A program made the position numbers and the translations under genes. Positions 26,892 to 35,710 of a stretch of 64,000 nt of DNA are shown piece by piece. Position 1 is the first letter of the stretch. Every line of letters begins with the position of its first letter. The notes below the pieces were generated by a model. It was not told where the DNA came from and did not search any database. It saw nothing but the letters and a program-made list of their open reading frames with translations. Source of the stretch: Botryobacter ruber (lineage in GTDB: Bacteria > Bacteroidota > Bacteroidia > Cytophagales > Hymenobacteraceae); assembly GCF_003347595.2 (NCBI RefSeq), contig NZ_QCZK02000038.1, positions 1 through 64,000 on the forward strand, in the 5' to 3' direction.

Positions 26892-26898
26892 CCCGAGT

Positions 26899-27843
26899 TT
26901 ACTTGTTCTCAATGAGTTCTATTATGTAGCGCGGCCTTGCTTTTATTTCGGAATACATTTTACCAATGTACTCACCAATAATGCCCAAACAGATCATTTG
27001 TATACCCCCGAACACGGCTATCGGTATCATAATGGAAAACCAACCCGGAATTACCAAACCTTTAATATAGCTAATGGAAACCCAGATGATAAGTAGGAAG
27101 GAAAATAGAAAGGTGATAAGCCCTAACAGGAGTACCAACCTCATTGGCTTTACTGAAAACGAAGTAATTCCTTCCCAGGCAAACGATACCATTTTTTTGA
27201 GGGGATACTTGCTTGCTCCTAACTCCCGTTCTTTCCTTTTGTAATAAACATTTGCTGTTCTAAAGCCAATCAACGGGAAGATCCCCCTGATGAAGAGATT
27301 AACTTCTCTGAACTTCAGAAACTCAGCCAACGCATTTTTATCTATCAGCCGGAAGTCTGCATGGTTCAGGATTGTTTTCACCCCCAGCTTATTCATGATG
27401 CGGTAAAATAATTCTGCTGTTTGTCGCTTAAACACAGAATCACTTGTCCTGTCATGCCGGACGCCGTACACAATTGATGCGCCCTCTCTGTGTCGGAGTA
27501 ACATCTCCGATACAACGCCTATGTCATCCTGCAAATCAGCATCTACAGTCACATATACATCAAACAAACCAAACTGCGACTCCAGGCCAGCCAGAAGCGC
27601 ATATTGATGGCCGAAATTCCTGGATAACTTTACGCCACGAACCCTGTTGTTTTTTTTACAAAAATCTTGAATAACAGACCACGTTCTATCCCTGCTTCCA
27701 TCATCCACGAAACACACTTTACTTTCTTTATCGATTTCTTTACCGGCTATAAGCCTGCAAAGTAAATCATCCAATTTTGTATAGGTGCTTTCAAGAACTT
27801 CTTCTTCATTGTAGCAAGGCACAATGAAAATTAATTTTTCCAT
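26899..27843 (-). CDS. GtrB/DPM1-like polyprenyl-phosphate glycosyltransferase
   Basis: A family 2 transferase of 314 residues: FIVPCYNEEEVLEST, VDADLQDD with the metal site, GVKLSRNFGHQYALLAGL, and two C-terminal membrane helices (RLVLLLGLITFLFSFLLIIW and IAVFGGIQMICLGIIGEYIG). Such enzymes load a sugar onto undecaprenyl phosphate in the inner membrane. With the following GT-C-like protein it forms a Gtr-type module that decorates a surface glycan. ATG 27843 is used. AT-rich. Confidence 0.88.
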   Translation of the reverse strand: MEKLIFIVPCYNEEEVLESTYTKLDDLLCRLIAGKEIDKESKVCFVDDGSRDRTWSVIQDFCKKNNRVRGVKLSRNFGHQYALLAGLESQFGLFDVYVTVDADLQDDIGVVSEMLLRHREGASIVYGVRHDRTSDSVFKRQTAELFYRIMNKLGVKTILNHADFRLIDKNALAEFLKFREVNLFIRGIFPLIGFRTANVYYKRKERELGASKYPLKKMVSFAWEGITSFSVKPMRLVLLLGLITFLFSFLLIIWVSISYIKGLVIPGWFSIMIPIAVFGGIQMICLGIIGEYIGKMYSEIKARPRYIIELIENK

Positions 27844-27940
27844 TTTATGTAGTAGGGTAGTCAGTTTGGTTAATTGCAAGCAAATATAACTCTTCTTATT
27901 GGAGACTTATCAAAGCTTATTTTCTGCTATGGCGGTTTTT

Positions 27941-28678
27941 TTATTCTCCAAGCTTTTTCTGCTCTACCGCTGCATTCAGTTGAGCCAGTTCCGGGTGCTC
28001 ATCCAGCAGCTGGATAATTTCTTCGGCTCCCAAACAATCCGCCTGGAAATTCTCTAGCAGCGCCCGGATCAGGAGCAGGTCTTCCGGTGTATCTAAGGTA
28101 ATGCGGTAGTGGCTGGCGTCGCTGGGACGAGTGTAATGCTTCAGAATTACATGTCCACTCTTGTTCTGGTTGATGTAGGGCGTTACGTGTTCCAGTTCTT
28201 CCGGCTTTGTAGCATTCTGATAAGCTTCCTCCAATAATTTAAAGGAAAAAATCTCAAAGTCGAAGCCACGGGGGTAGGTGCGTTGCAGGGCATTGGAGAG
28301 GTAAACCTGCTCATTGTCCAGTTCCAGGTAGCGGCGTACGGCATCGGCAATTACGTAGCCATCAATCAAAGGGCAATCGGAGGTAACGCGCACGATTACA
28401 TCCAGCTGGTGCTGCAGGGCGCATTCGTAGAAACGGCTCAGCACGTTTTGCTCGTCCCCACGGCAAACCGCTATTTCTTCCTCCCGGGCAAAGGCAGCTA
28501 TCGGATCGTCTGTTTCGTTGGTAGTAGTGGCAATGTAAAGGGTAAGCCCGGCCCCGCGCAGCCTGTCCGTATGGTGTTTCAGAATGGTTTTGGTTCCGGC
28601 TTTAAGCAGTACTTTCCCGGGCAGACGCGTACTGGTGGTGCGGGCCTGCGTAATTACTCCTACTTTTTTAGCTGCCAT
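27941..28678 (-). CDS. SpsF-type cytidylyltransferase, candidate PseF
   Basis: A 245-residue nucleotidyltransferase of the SpsF/acylneuraminate cytidylyltransferase family: GVITQARTTSTRLPGKVLL with the CTP-binding loop, VRVTSDCPLIDG, YPRGFDFEIFS and ITLDTPEDLLLI. In the pathway pseF must activate pseudaminic acid with CMP. No NeuA-like PseF is in the locus, and this gene occupies the expected slot after pseC. ATG 28678 overlaps the pseC 3' end by 11 nt. Confidence 0.82.
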   Translation of the reverse strand: MAAKKVGVITQARTTSTRLPGKVLLKAGTKTILKHHTDRLRGAGLTLYIATTTNETDDPIAAFAREEEIAVCRGDEQNVLSRFYECALQHQLDVIVRVTSDCPLIDGYVIADAVRRYLELDNEQVYLSNALQRTYPRGFDFEIFSFKLLEEAYQNATKPEELEHVTPYINQNKSGHVILKHYTRPSDASHYRITLDTPEDLLLIRALLENFQADCLGAEEIIQLLDEHPELAQLNAAVEQKKLGE

Positions 28679-29858
28679 GTTGCACAAACTCCTTCACCTT
28701 CTCAATCACAAACGCCTGCTCTTCCTCCGTCAGGGTGGGGTACATGGGCAGGCTCAGGCATTGGCTGTAGTACAGTTCTGCCTCCGGGTAATCGCCTTTG
28801 CGGTGGCCCAGGTGGCGGTAGTAGGGCATGGTGTGGGCGGGAATGTAGTGTACCTGCGCAAAAATGTGGTGCTGGCGCAGGTAATCGTACAAGCCTTTGC
28901 GGTCCTGCACCCGGATGACGTAGAGGTGGTAGGCGTGGCCTGTTTCGCCGCTTGTAGCCAGTGCCGCAGTATCGGTAGCTAGTATTTCTATGCCTGCTTC
29001 GCCTGCAAAAGCCGCGTCGTATACTGCAGCAACTTGTTTCCTTTTTGCCAAGCCGGCTTCGGCACGTTTGAGCTGCGAGATGCCGAGGGCGCAGAGCATG
29101 TCCGGTATGCGGTAGTTGTAGCCAAGTTCCTGCATTTCCATGTACCAGCCGCCGTGGTTTTCTTCCATCTGTTCCGGGTCGCGGGTGATGCCGTGGGTGC
29201 GGAGCTGCAGCAGTTTTTTGTAAAGCTTTTCGTCGTTGGTGGTGATCATGCCGCCCTCGCCGGTGGCAATGTGCTTCACCGGGTGGAAAGAGAAAATAGC
29301 CAGATCCGCAAAATTCCCGTTACCGCAGAGCTGTTTGTTGCCCTTGCTATCGTAGAAGTAGCCGCCGGGTGCGTGGCAGGCGTCTTCGATGATCCAGAGA
29401 CCGTAAGCATCGGCCAGTTGCCGGAGCGCTTCCAGGTTCACCGGGTTGCCTGCAAAATCTACCGGGATGATGCCGCTGTAATAGCCTTCCGGTTTGCTTT
29501 CCAGCAGGTGCCGCACCTTTTCCAGGTCAAGCAGGGCCGTGTCGGGCGTTACGTCAGCAAACTCTACGGTGCCGCCGCAATACCGGATGCAGTTGGCAGA
29601 AGCGACAAAGGTGATGGGCGTGGTGATAACCCGGGAGCTCTCGTTTACCCCCAGCGCCAGCGCACACAGGTGCAGCGCAGCCGTACCGTTGGCTACCGCT
29701 ACAGCATATTTTGCCCCCACATAGGCAGCAAAAGCTTCTTCAAAGGCAGCCACAGCCGGCCCCTGTGTCAGGAAATCCGACTGCAGGGTTTGCACCACCG
29801 CCTCGATATCCTCCTGCGTGATGTGCTGTTTGCCGTATGGAATGGGTTTGTTTGTCAC
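28668..29858 (-). CDS. pseC: UDP-4-amino-4,6-dideoxy-N-acetyl-beta-L-altrosamine transaminase
   Basis: PLP aminotransferase for the second step of pseudaminic acid synthesis; 396 residues. Start region PYGKQHITQEDIEAVV, AVANGTAALHLCALALG, IIPVDFAGNPV, IEDACHAPGG, the PLP Lys in IFSFHPVKHIATGEGG, and a PseC-type ending. The GTG at 29858 is the only reasonable start. It is translationally coupled to the downstream cytidylyltransferase gene. A 280-bp gap separates it from pseB. Confidence 0.93.
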   Translation of the reverse strand: MTNKPIPYGKQHITQEDIEAVVQTLQSDFLTQGPAVAAFEEAFAAYVGAKYAVAVANGTAALHLCALALGVNESSRVITTPITFVASANCIRYCGGTVEFADVTPDTALLDLEKVRHLLESKPEGYYSGIIPVDFAGNPVNLEALRQLADAYGLWIIEDACHAPGGYFYDSKGNKQLCGNGNFADLAIFSFHPVKHIATGEGGMITTNDEKLYKKLLQLRTHGITRDPEQMEENHGGWYMEMQELGYNYRIPDMLCALGISQLKRAEAGLAKRKQVAAVYDAAFAGEAGIEILATDTAALATSGETGHAYHLYVIRVQDRKGLYDYLRQHHIFAQVHYIPAHTMPYYRHLGHRKGDYPEAELYYSQCLSLPMYPTLTEEEQAFVIEKVKEFVQHGS

Positions 29859-30053
29859 GTTATTGTTTTCTAAGACTGCAGGATTCCGGATATTTATACC
29901 AGATAGTATTTACTCAGTTCCACAAAATTATTCCTCCTTTGTCATCCCCGAAGGGGATTTTGTGGGCGTACTGCAGTCAAGCTAACTACTGGAGGTCATG
30001 CAATGGAAGACCCTTTTTAATATTAGGTATTATATTTTGCAGGTTTAAAGTGT

Positions 30054-30086
30054 TTCTGCACCTGCCACCATTGCCTCTGCTCCTGC
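30054..30086 (-). repeat. Dispersed GC-rich repeat, copy 11 (minus orientation)
   Basis: TTCTGCA then CCTGCCACCATTGCC then TCTGCTCCTGC, in the pseB-pseC gap. The same gap holds a small hairpin (ATCCCC-GAA-GGGGAT, 29944-29958). Confidence 0.7.
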
Positions 30087-30138
30087 ATTTAAATCGCGTG
30101 CACGATTGGGCTGGTGCAAGACCTGCCCCTACATTATT

Positions 30139-31158
30139 CTAAACTGTAAAGTTCGGATCTACGTGCAGCCTGATTTCTTCCCGGAGCTGTTCGGCGTCCA
30201 GCCACTCATCGTTGGTGCCGGAGTTGTATTTAAAGCCCATGGGTACCATTTTCCCGTTAAAGGCATTTAAAAATTCATCAAACGACCAGGTAGGCGTGGC
30301 GGGCAGAATTACGTAATACTTATCGAGTTCCACCGTGCTAAGCGAGTCGGTTTCGGTGATCATTTCCTCGTGCAGCTTTTCGCCGGGTCGGATGCCGACA
30401 ATCTCCTGTTTGCAGTCCGGGCCGATGGCTTTGGCCAGTTCGGTGATCACGTACGACGGAATCTTGGGAACGTATATCTCGCCGCCCCAGTGGTTTTCCA
30501 GCGCATGAAATACCAGCTCCACGCCTTCCTCCAGCGAAATGTTAAAACGGGTCATTTCCGGGTGCGTGATCGGGAGTACGCCTTCCTTGCGCTTCTTCAG
30601 GAAGAATGGAACAACCGAACCGCGCGAACCAATCACGTTGCCATAGCGCACCACCGAAAAGCGGATGTCGCGTTTGCCTTTCATGTTGTTGGCTGCTACG
30701 AAAAGTTTGTCGGAGCAGAGTTTGGTGGCGCCGTAGAGGTTGATCGGAGCTGCCGCTTTGTCCGTGGAAAGGGCTACTACTTCTTTCACCCCGCAGTCGA
30801 GTGCGGCGTTAATCACGTTTTCGGCACCCAGCACGTTTGTTTTGATGCACTCCATGGGGTTGTACTCGGCAGCGGGCACCTGCTTGAGGGCAGCAGCGTG
30901 TACAATGATATCGATGCCTTCGCAGGCGCGCTTGAACCGTTCTGCGTCGCGCACATCGCCAATAAAATAGCGGATGGAGTTATACTTTTCGTGCGGAAAC
31001 ACCTGCGACATTTCGAATTGCTTTAGTTCGTCGCGGGAGTAAATAACCAGGCGCTTTACATCCGGAAACCGCTCGTACACCATCTCTACAAACTTTTTCC
31101 CGAAAGAGCCGGTGCCGCCCGTTACCAGTATTGCTTTATGATTAAGGTCTAATGCCAT
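30139..31158 (-). CDS. pseB: UDP-N-acetylglucosamine 4,6-dehydratase (inverting)
   Basis: First enzyme of the pseudaminic acid pathway: C4 oxidation, C6 dehydration and C5 inversion of UDP-GlcNAc. It is a 339-residue SDR protein with ILVTGGTGSFGKKFVE (NAD loop), HAAALKQVPAAEYNPMECIKTN, the ALSTDKA strand and YGATK as the YxxxK catalytic pair. Full length. It is the first Pse gene in transcription order, about 100 bp after the family 4 glycosyltransferase. Confidence 0.95.
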   Translation of the reverse strand: MALDLNHKAILVTGGTGSFGKKFVEMVYERFPDVKRLVIYSRDELKQFEMSQVFPHEKYNSIRYFIGDVRDAERFKRACEGIDIIVHAAALKQVPAAEYNPMECIKTNVLGAENVINAALDCGVKEVVALSTDKAAAPINLYGATKLCSDKLFVAANNMKGKRDIRFSVVRYGNVIGSRGSVVPFFLKKRKEGVLPITHPEMTRFNISLEEGVELVFHALENHWGGEIYVPKIPSYVITELAKAIGPDCKQEIVGIRPGEKLHEEMITETDSLSTVELDKYYVILPATPTWSFDEFLNAFNGKMVPMGFKYNSGTNDEWLDAEQLREEIRLHVDPNFTV

Positions 31159-31260
31159 GCTTAAACGTTATGCTTCATCTGAAGGCAGCCCAAAGGTTAC
31201 CTATTTGGCTGCAAGATACAGAAATTATAGGCAAAAATGGGAATCACTTGCCTGCCTGCC

Positions 31261-32589
31261 TTATCCCTTCTTTACCAAATCTTTAACGATGCCTGCCAGT
31301 TCTGCCGTCAGGGCTTTGCGGGAGTAGCGGTTGTGGTTGATATAGGGCAGATCGAGGTTCGGGTTTGCTTTCCAGGCGCCGCTCATCTGGTTCATGTGGT
31401 CCAGCATCAGGTCGTGAGCGGTGTAGTGGAAAAGGCGGCCGGCACCGCATTCGTCTATGATCCGGTCGGTATCGGAGTGGACGGGGCCGAGGCAGATGAT
31501 GGGTTTATTCGCAGCCAGGTATTCAAACAACTTCCCGGGAACGTTGGAGTAGAGGCTGGGCACGTCGGCAATGGCCAGCAGCAGAGCCGTGCTTTCCATC
31601 AGGTACCGGATCGCTTCGTCGTGGGGTACGTACGGAATGAATTCGCTAATGCCCAGCAGCCCGGCCTTTTCAATTCGCTGGCGCACGCCTTCCGATACCT
31701 GCCCCACAAACCGCAGCTTATAGTTTATCTCGTTGTGCACCGACAGCAGGTGCGCCATCACTTTCAGGAAAACATCGATGTTATAATTTTCGGTAATAGT
31801 GCCGGTGTAGGTGATCAGGAAAGTATCTTTTGGCGGGGCGGAAGGATAGATAAAATCTTCCTCGTCGTAGCCGTTCGGGATCACGTGGATTTTGTCCGGG
31901 TCGATGCCGGCAGGCTTGTTCAGGAAAAGACGTTTGGTGTCTTCGCTTGTTACGACAATGGCATCGGCCTGTTCCAGCACCTGCAGCTCGTAGCGTTTAT
32001 CAATGGTTTTGGCCAGCGCCGTGTGGTAGAGCTGGTCGTAGTAATGGATATCGGTCCAGGGGTCGCGCAGGTCGGCGATCCATTTAACCGGAAACTTTTT
32101 GCGCAGCTTCAGCCCCAGCAGCTGGGTAGAGTGGGGCGGACTGCTCGTGATGATGGCTTTGTACTTGTTTCCCTGCAAAAGTTCTTCAGCTTTCTGTAGG
32201 GCATGTTTATTCCAGCCCACGCGCGCATCCGGAATAAAGAGGTTGCCGCGCACAAATTTAAATACCTTGTCCAGGAACGAGTCTGCTTTTTGTTGGTTGG
32301 CAAACCCGCTGTAAGGAATTTCCTTCTTTCCGGAAAGTTTCTTGTAATACTCAAACGGCTCGGAGGTGCCGGTGCGGTAGACGGTTAGGTTTTCAGGCAC
32401 TTCCAGCTTCAGCGATTCGTCTTTTAACTGGTAAGATGCCTGTGCCGGATCAACCGTCAGCACGGCTGGTGCTATACCCGCTTCCGGGAAATATTTTACA
32501 AACTTCAGCCCGCGCTGCACGCCTGGTCCGCCGGAAGGAGGCCAGTAGTAGGATATATAGAGGAGGTGTATCAGGTCTTGTTTTTCCAA
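31261..32589 (-). CDS. Family 4 glycosyltransferase
   Basis: GT-B transferase of 442 residues. The N-terminal glycine-rich acceptor loop is SYYWPPSGGPGVQRGLKF, with IADLRDPWTDIHYY in the middle and C-terminal donor motifs TYTGTITENYNI and PGKLFEYLAANKPIICLG with the conserved Glu. The only start in frame is TTG at 32589; no ATG or GTG lies close by. It is probably the first gene of the surface-glycan transcription unit. Sugar specificity unknown. Confidence 0.85.
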   Translation of the reverse strand: MEKQDLIHLLYISYYWPPSGGPGVQRGLKFVKYFPEAGIAPAVLTVDPAQASYQLKDESLKLEVPENLTVYRTGTSEPFEYYKKLSGKKEIPYSGFANQQKADSFLDKVFKFVRGNLFIPDARVGWNKHALQKAEELLQGNKYKAIITSSPPHSTQLLGLKLRKKFPVKWIADLRDPWTDIHYYDQLYHTALAKTIDKRYELQVLEQADAIVVTSEDTKRLFLNKPAGIDPDKIHVIPNGYDEEDFIYPSAPPKDTFLITYTGTITENYNIDVFLKVMAHLLSVHNEINYKLRFVGQVSEGVRQRIEKAGLLGISEFIPYVPHDEAIRYLMESTALLLAIADVPSLYSNVPGKLFEYLAANKPIICLGPVHSDTDRIIDECGAGRLFHYTAHDLMLDHMNQMSGAWKANPNLDLPYINHNRYSRKALTAELAGIVKDLVKKG

Positions 32590-32616
32590 AGTTTTTCAGG
32601 TGCTAGTCTGTTTGCT

Positions 32617-32624
32617 CAAATATA
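32617..32624 (-). promoter_or_regulatory. Possible -7 element for the glycan locus
   Basis: On the minus strand TATATTTG matches TAnnTTTG, 28 bp before the TTG start of the glycosyltransferase. No clear TTTG at the right distance. Confidence 0.35.
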
Positions 32625-32773
32625 TAGAAATATTCTGCTAAATGCCTGTACGGATATCAATCTGCTAATGTGCTGTTTTATTACATTGTTTCGTGGAAAT
32701 GTTGCTGCATTTTTTAGTTTTAGGGGTGTTAGCCAGATCATGAGCATCCTAAATTGCTGCAAATCCTGCTAAG

Positions 32774-32808
32774 GCAGAGCAGCAGTGGCTGTGGTGGCAG
32801 GTGCAGAA
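32774..32808 (+). repeat. Dispersed GC-rich repeat, copy 12 (plus orientation)
   Basis: A consensus-like copy: GCAGAGCAGCAGT then GGCTGTGGTGGCAG then GTGCAGAA. Confidence 0.75.
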
Positions 32809-32954
32809 AGCCTTTGGCACGCTGCCGGATGGTGGTTTGGCTGGCACTGGTGTTGTTTTTTATAAATGGCTGTTGCTGCTTTATTAATTTCAGATTATAC
32901 CTCTATTTTGGTAAAACGTTTAGCAGAAGAGAACGCGTAAATTTTTATAAGAAA

Positions 32955-33842
32955 ATGCAGGAAAAAAAGTTTTTTAAGGGCATTTACGGAACAAACTCAA
33001 TCGAATTTGCGCAAGGTCTGATTAACGTGCAGGGCTTTGGGGATGTCAGCAAGCAGTACCACGGCAGGGTGAAGCCTCATATACACAACAACCTGTTGCA
33101 GGTCTTTCTAATAGAAGAGGGCTCCACGGAGTTTTACTACGGTGCCGGAAAAGCGCTTATAAAAGCTCCTGCCTTTATAGCGGTGCCTAAAAACAAAGAG
33201 CATGGCTTTGTACACCAGACCAATGTAGAGGGCTGGATCATCAGCCTGGCAGATACGGTGCTGGAGCATATGCTGCAACAGGAGGCCGAGGTTGTTTTTG
33301 GGATGGATGAAATTCGTGTCGTGTCTGTTACACCTGCGGCCCCAGCCACGGTAGAATTGTTCCGGACCATGCAGCAGTGTGTGAAGGAATACCGGGCGCA
33401 GTTACCTGGTCGCCTGCTCATGCTGCAGTACCTGGTGGGCCAGATGCTGGTGCAGCTTTACCGTCTTTCTGCGAATGGGCAGAAAAGCCTTGTTACCTCC
33501 GACAACAGCAGCAAAGTCTACTTCAGGAGGTTTCAGCAACTCATAAAGGAAGGCAACTCTTACAAAAAGAGCGTAAAAGAATATGCCCGGGTGCTGCTCA
33601 TTTCTGCCGGCCACCTGAGCAGAATCTGCAGGAGCATAGCGGGCAAATCGCCGAAAGATATTATCATTGACTATTTTATTACAGAAGCGCAGTTTGCCTT
33701 AACGGACGTAGACCGCAGCATCTCCGCCATATCTTTTTCCCTCGGCTTCGACGATCCCGCCTACTTTGCCCGGCTGTTCAAGAAAAGAACCGGCCTCACG
33801 CCCATGGCTTTCCGCAAACAGCTAGGCGTAATACGCTCCTGA
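32955..33842 (+). CDS. AraC-family transcriptional regulator
   Basis: A 295-residue regulator: an N-terminal cupin-like sensing domain (HIHNNLLQVFLIEEGSTEFYY) and a C-terminal AraC DNA-binding domain with two helix-turn-helices (VLLISAGHLSRICRSI; the hallmark SISAISFSLGFDDPAYFARL followed by FKKRTGLTPMAFR). ATG 32955 is chosen because upstream in-frame codons lie in repeat and AT-rich non-coding sequence. It precedes pckA on the same strand; direct repeats in the gap suggest it controls pckA. The effector is unknown. Confidence 0.88.
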   Translation: MQEKKFFKGIYGTNSIEFAQGLINVQGFGDVSKQYHGRVKPHIHNNLLQVFLIEEGSTEFYYGAGKALIKAPAFIAVPKNKEHGFVHQTNVEGWIISLADTVLEHMLQQEAEVVFGMDEIRVVSVTPAAPATVELFRTMQQCVKEYRAQLPGRLLMLQYLVGQMLVQLYRLSANGQKSLVTSDNSSKVYFRRFQQLIKEGNSYKKSVKEYARVLLISAGHLSRICRSIAGKSPKDIIIDYFITEAQFALTDVDRSISAISFSLGFDDPAYFARLFKKRTGLTPMAFRKQLGVIRS

Positions 33843-33868
33843 TATCCGGTTACCGCAGTATGTTCGAT

Positions 33869-33898
33869 TTGTCCTGGTAATAACATAATTGTCCTAGT
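33869..33898 (+). promoter_or_regulatory. Direct-repeat operator, candidate AraC-type site
   Basis: TTGTCCTGGT (33869-33878) and TTGTCCTAGT (33889-33898) match at 9 of 10 bases and start exactly 20 bp apart, two helical turns. This is the usual geometry of AraC-family half-sites. They end 19 bp before the pckA -7 element. Confidence 0.5.
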
Positions 33899-33917
33899 GC
33901 CGGAGCAGCCGGAAGGC

Positions 33918-33925
33918 TAAATTTG
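33918..33925 (+). promoter_or_regulatory. -7 element of the pckA promoter
   Basis: TAAATTTG matches TAnnTTTG. No -33 TTTG is at the proper distance, which fits an activator-dependent promoter. Confidence 0.45.
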
Positions 33926-34005
33926 TGTAAGGTAGTAAATGGCCGTGGCCGGTTGGAATTTGCCGCCGCCGTTTACCTGTAACACCATAGATTTTTCTAT
34001 TACCT

Positions 34006-35610
34006 ATGAGAGTAGCTGAAAGTAAAACAAACACCGCAAGCCCCGGCTGGGAAGATGCACAAACGATTTTCAGGAACCTGAGCACGGCAGAACTGGTTGA
34101 GGAATCCATCAGAAACAGGGAAGGAACACTATCCGATACCGGCGCCCTGGTTTGCCACACCGGAAAGTTTACCGGCAGATCGCCGCTCGACCGTTTCATT
34201 GTAAAAGATGCCTTTACAAAAGACACTGTAGGCTGGAGCGACAGCAACATTCCTTTTGAAGCTGAACGGTTCGACAGGCTGCTGCACAAAATGACGGCCT
34301 TTCTGCTGGAGCGCCAGCTTTACGTGCGCGATGCCTATGCCGGTGCCCACCCCGATTACCGGCTGAACCTGCGTTTTGTAAACACGCTGGCCTGGCACGA
34401 TCTTTTTTGTGAGAACATCTTTCTGCGCCTGGCGCCATCGGAACTGGAAAAACACCGGCCTGCTTTTACCATTATCTGTGCTCCTGATTTTGAGGCAGAC
34501 CCCGAACAAGACGGTACGCGCCAGGAAAATTTTACGGTGATCAATTTTTCTAAAAAAATAGTGCTGATCGGAGGAACGGGCTACGCGGGCGAAATAAAAA
34601 AGGCGGTGTTTACGGTGATGAATTACCTTTTGCCGCTGGAGCAAAAGATACTGACCATGCATAGTGCAGCCAATGTGGGGCAGGCAGGCGATACGGCTGT
34701 TTTCTTCGGATTGGCCGGAACAGGAAAAACTACCCTCGCTACGGTGCCCGAACGCTTTCTGATAGGCGACGATGCCCATGGCTGGAACGCCAACAGCATT
34801 TTTAACTTTGAAGGAGGCTGCTATGCCAAAGTGGTTAATTTATCGCATAAGCAGGAGCCGCGGATTTGGGATGCCGTGCAGTTCGGGACCATCCTCGAGA
34901 ACACCACCTTTTACGAAGGCTCCCGCACCGTAAACTATGCCGACACCTCTTTAACCGAGAATACACGGGCTGTTTATCCTATTTATTATATTCCGGAAAC
35001 CATAAAATACTCCAGGGCTGGTACGCCGAAGCACATTTTTTTCCTGACAGCAGATGCTTTTGGAGTACTGCCTCCCATTGCCAGGTTAAACGCAAGCCAG
35101 GCGCTCTACTATTTCCTGCTGGGGTACACGGCCAAGGTAGAGGGTACAGAGGTGGGCATTACAGATCCGGAAGCTACTTTCTCTGCCTGCTTCGGGGAGG
35201 CTTTTATGCCGCTGCACCCCATGGTATACGCGGAGCTGCTGGGCAAGAAGCTGACCGAACACCCGGTACAGGTGTGGCTCGTAAACACCGGCTGGACCGG
35301 CGGCCCTTTTGGTGTCGGCTCCCGCATTAAACTTCGGCTGACACGTGCAATGATCAGGGCTGCGCTGGAAGGGGCTTTAGATCATGTGGCATTCACCACG
35401 CACCCGGTTTTCGGAATTGAAATGCCCGACGAATGCCTCGGTGTACCCGCCAGTCTGCTGAACCCCCGGAACACCTGGGGCAACAAAGAACACTACGACA
35501 ACCAGGCAGAGGCGCTTGCAGCTTTATTTATAGCCAATTTTGAAAAATATGCCGACTGTGCCGGTGCAGAAATAATGGCCGGCGCTCCCTGTGTGGGCTT
35601 AACTGTTTAA
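34006..35610 (+). CDS. pckA: Phosphoenolpyruvate carboxykinase (ATP)
   Basis: Converts oxaloacetate and ATP to PEP and CO2, the first step of gluconeogenesis; cytoplasmic. The 534 residues carry the P-loop GLAGTGKTTLAT near 235-246, FNFEGGCYAKVV, CHTGKFTGRSP, TAKVEGTE, NTGWTGGPFGVG and NPRNTWGNKEHYD. One oddity: the metal-site motif usually GDDEHGW reads GDDAHGW, with Ala for Glu, while both Asp remain. A strong terminator follows. It is probably regulated by the AraC protein encoded just upstream. Confidence 0.95.
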   Translation: MRVAESKTNTASPGWEDAQTIFRNLSTAELVEESIRNREGTLSDTGALVCHTGKFTGRSPLDRFIVKDAFTKDTVGWSDSNIPFEAERFDRLLHKMTAFLLERQLYVRDAYAGAHPDYRLNLRFVNTLAWHDLFCENIFLRLAPSELEKHRPAFTIICAPDFEADPEQDGTRQENFTVINFSKKIVLIGGTGYAGEIKKAVFTVMNYLLPLEQKILTMHSAANVGQAGDTAVFFGLAGTGKTTLATVPERFLIGDDAHGWNANSIFNFEGGCYAKVVNLSHKQEPRIWDAVQFGTILENTTFYEGSRTVNYADTSLTENTRAVYPIYYIPETIKYSRAGTPKHIFFLTADAFGVLPPIARLNASQALYYFLLGYTAKVEGTEVGITDPEATFSACFGEAFMPLHPMVYAELLGKKLTEHPVQVWLVNTGWTGGPFGVGSRIKLRLTRAMIRAALEGALDHVAFTTHPVFGIEMPDECLGVPASLLNPRNTWGNKEHYDNQAEALAALFIANFEKYADCAGAEIMAGAPCVGLTV

Positions 35611-35639
35611 GCGCTACCCTGAGCAACTGGTAAACTGAT

Positions 35640-35676
35640 AAGGGCCTTTCTGTTTTTAGCAGAGAGGCCCTTTTTC
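35640..35676 (+). terminator. Terminator of pckA
   Basis: AAGGGCC (35640-35646) pairs with GGCCCTT (35666-35672), extended by TCTG/CAGA, and runs into TTTTTCTTTT. It may also serve the convergent gene ending at 35711. Confidence 0.8.
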
Positions 35677-35710
35677 TTTTCAGACTCCTGTTTCAGGTGG
35701 CTGTTAAATT

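Larger units (their letters stand above)
32590..32954. other. Non-coding gap between divergent genes
   Basis: It separates the minus-strand glycan locus from the plus-strand AraC gene. It holds the possible glycan-locus promoter and one dispersed repeat copy. The AraC frame stays open to 32754 but reads repeat sequence there, so it was not taken as coding. Confidence 0.6.

Noticed and set aside
29944..29958. Hairpin ATCCCC-GAA-GGGGAT between pseB and pseC as a terminator
   Set aside because: On the minus strand, where the genes run, no T-run follows it; left as a minor structure.
31237..32199. Plus-strand open frame of 320 codons opposite the family 4 glycosyltransferase
   Set aside because: Val/Gly/Phe-rich antisense shadow; the minus-strand gene carries the motifs.
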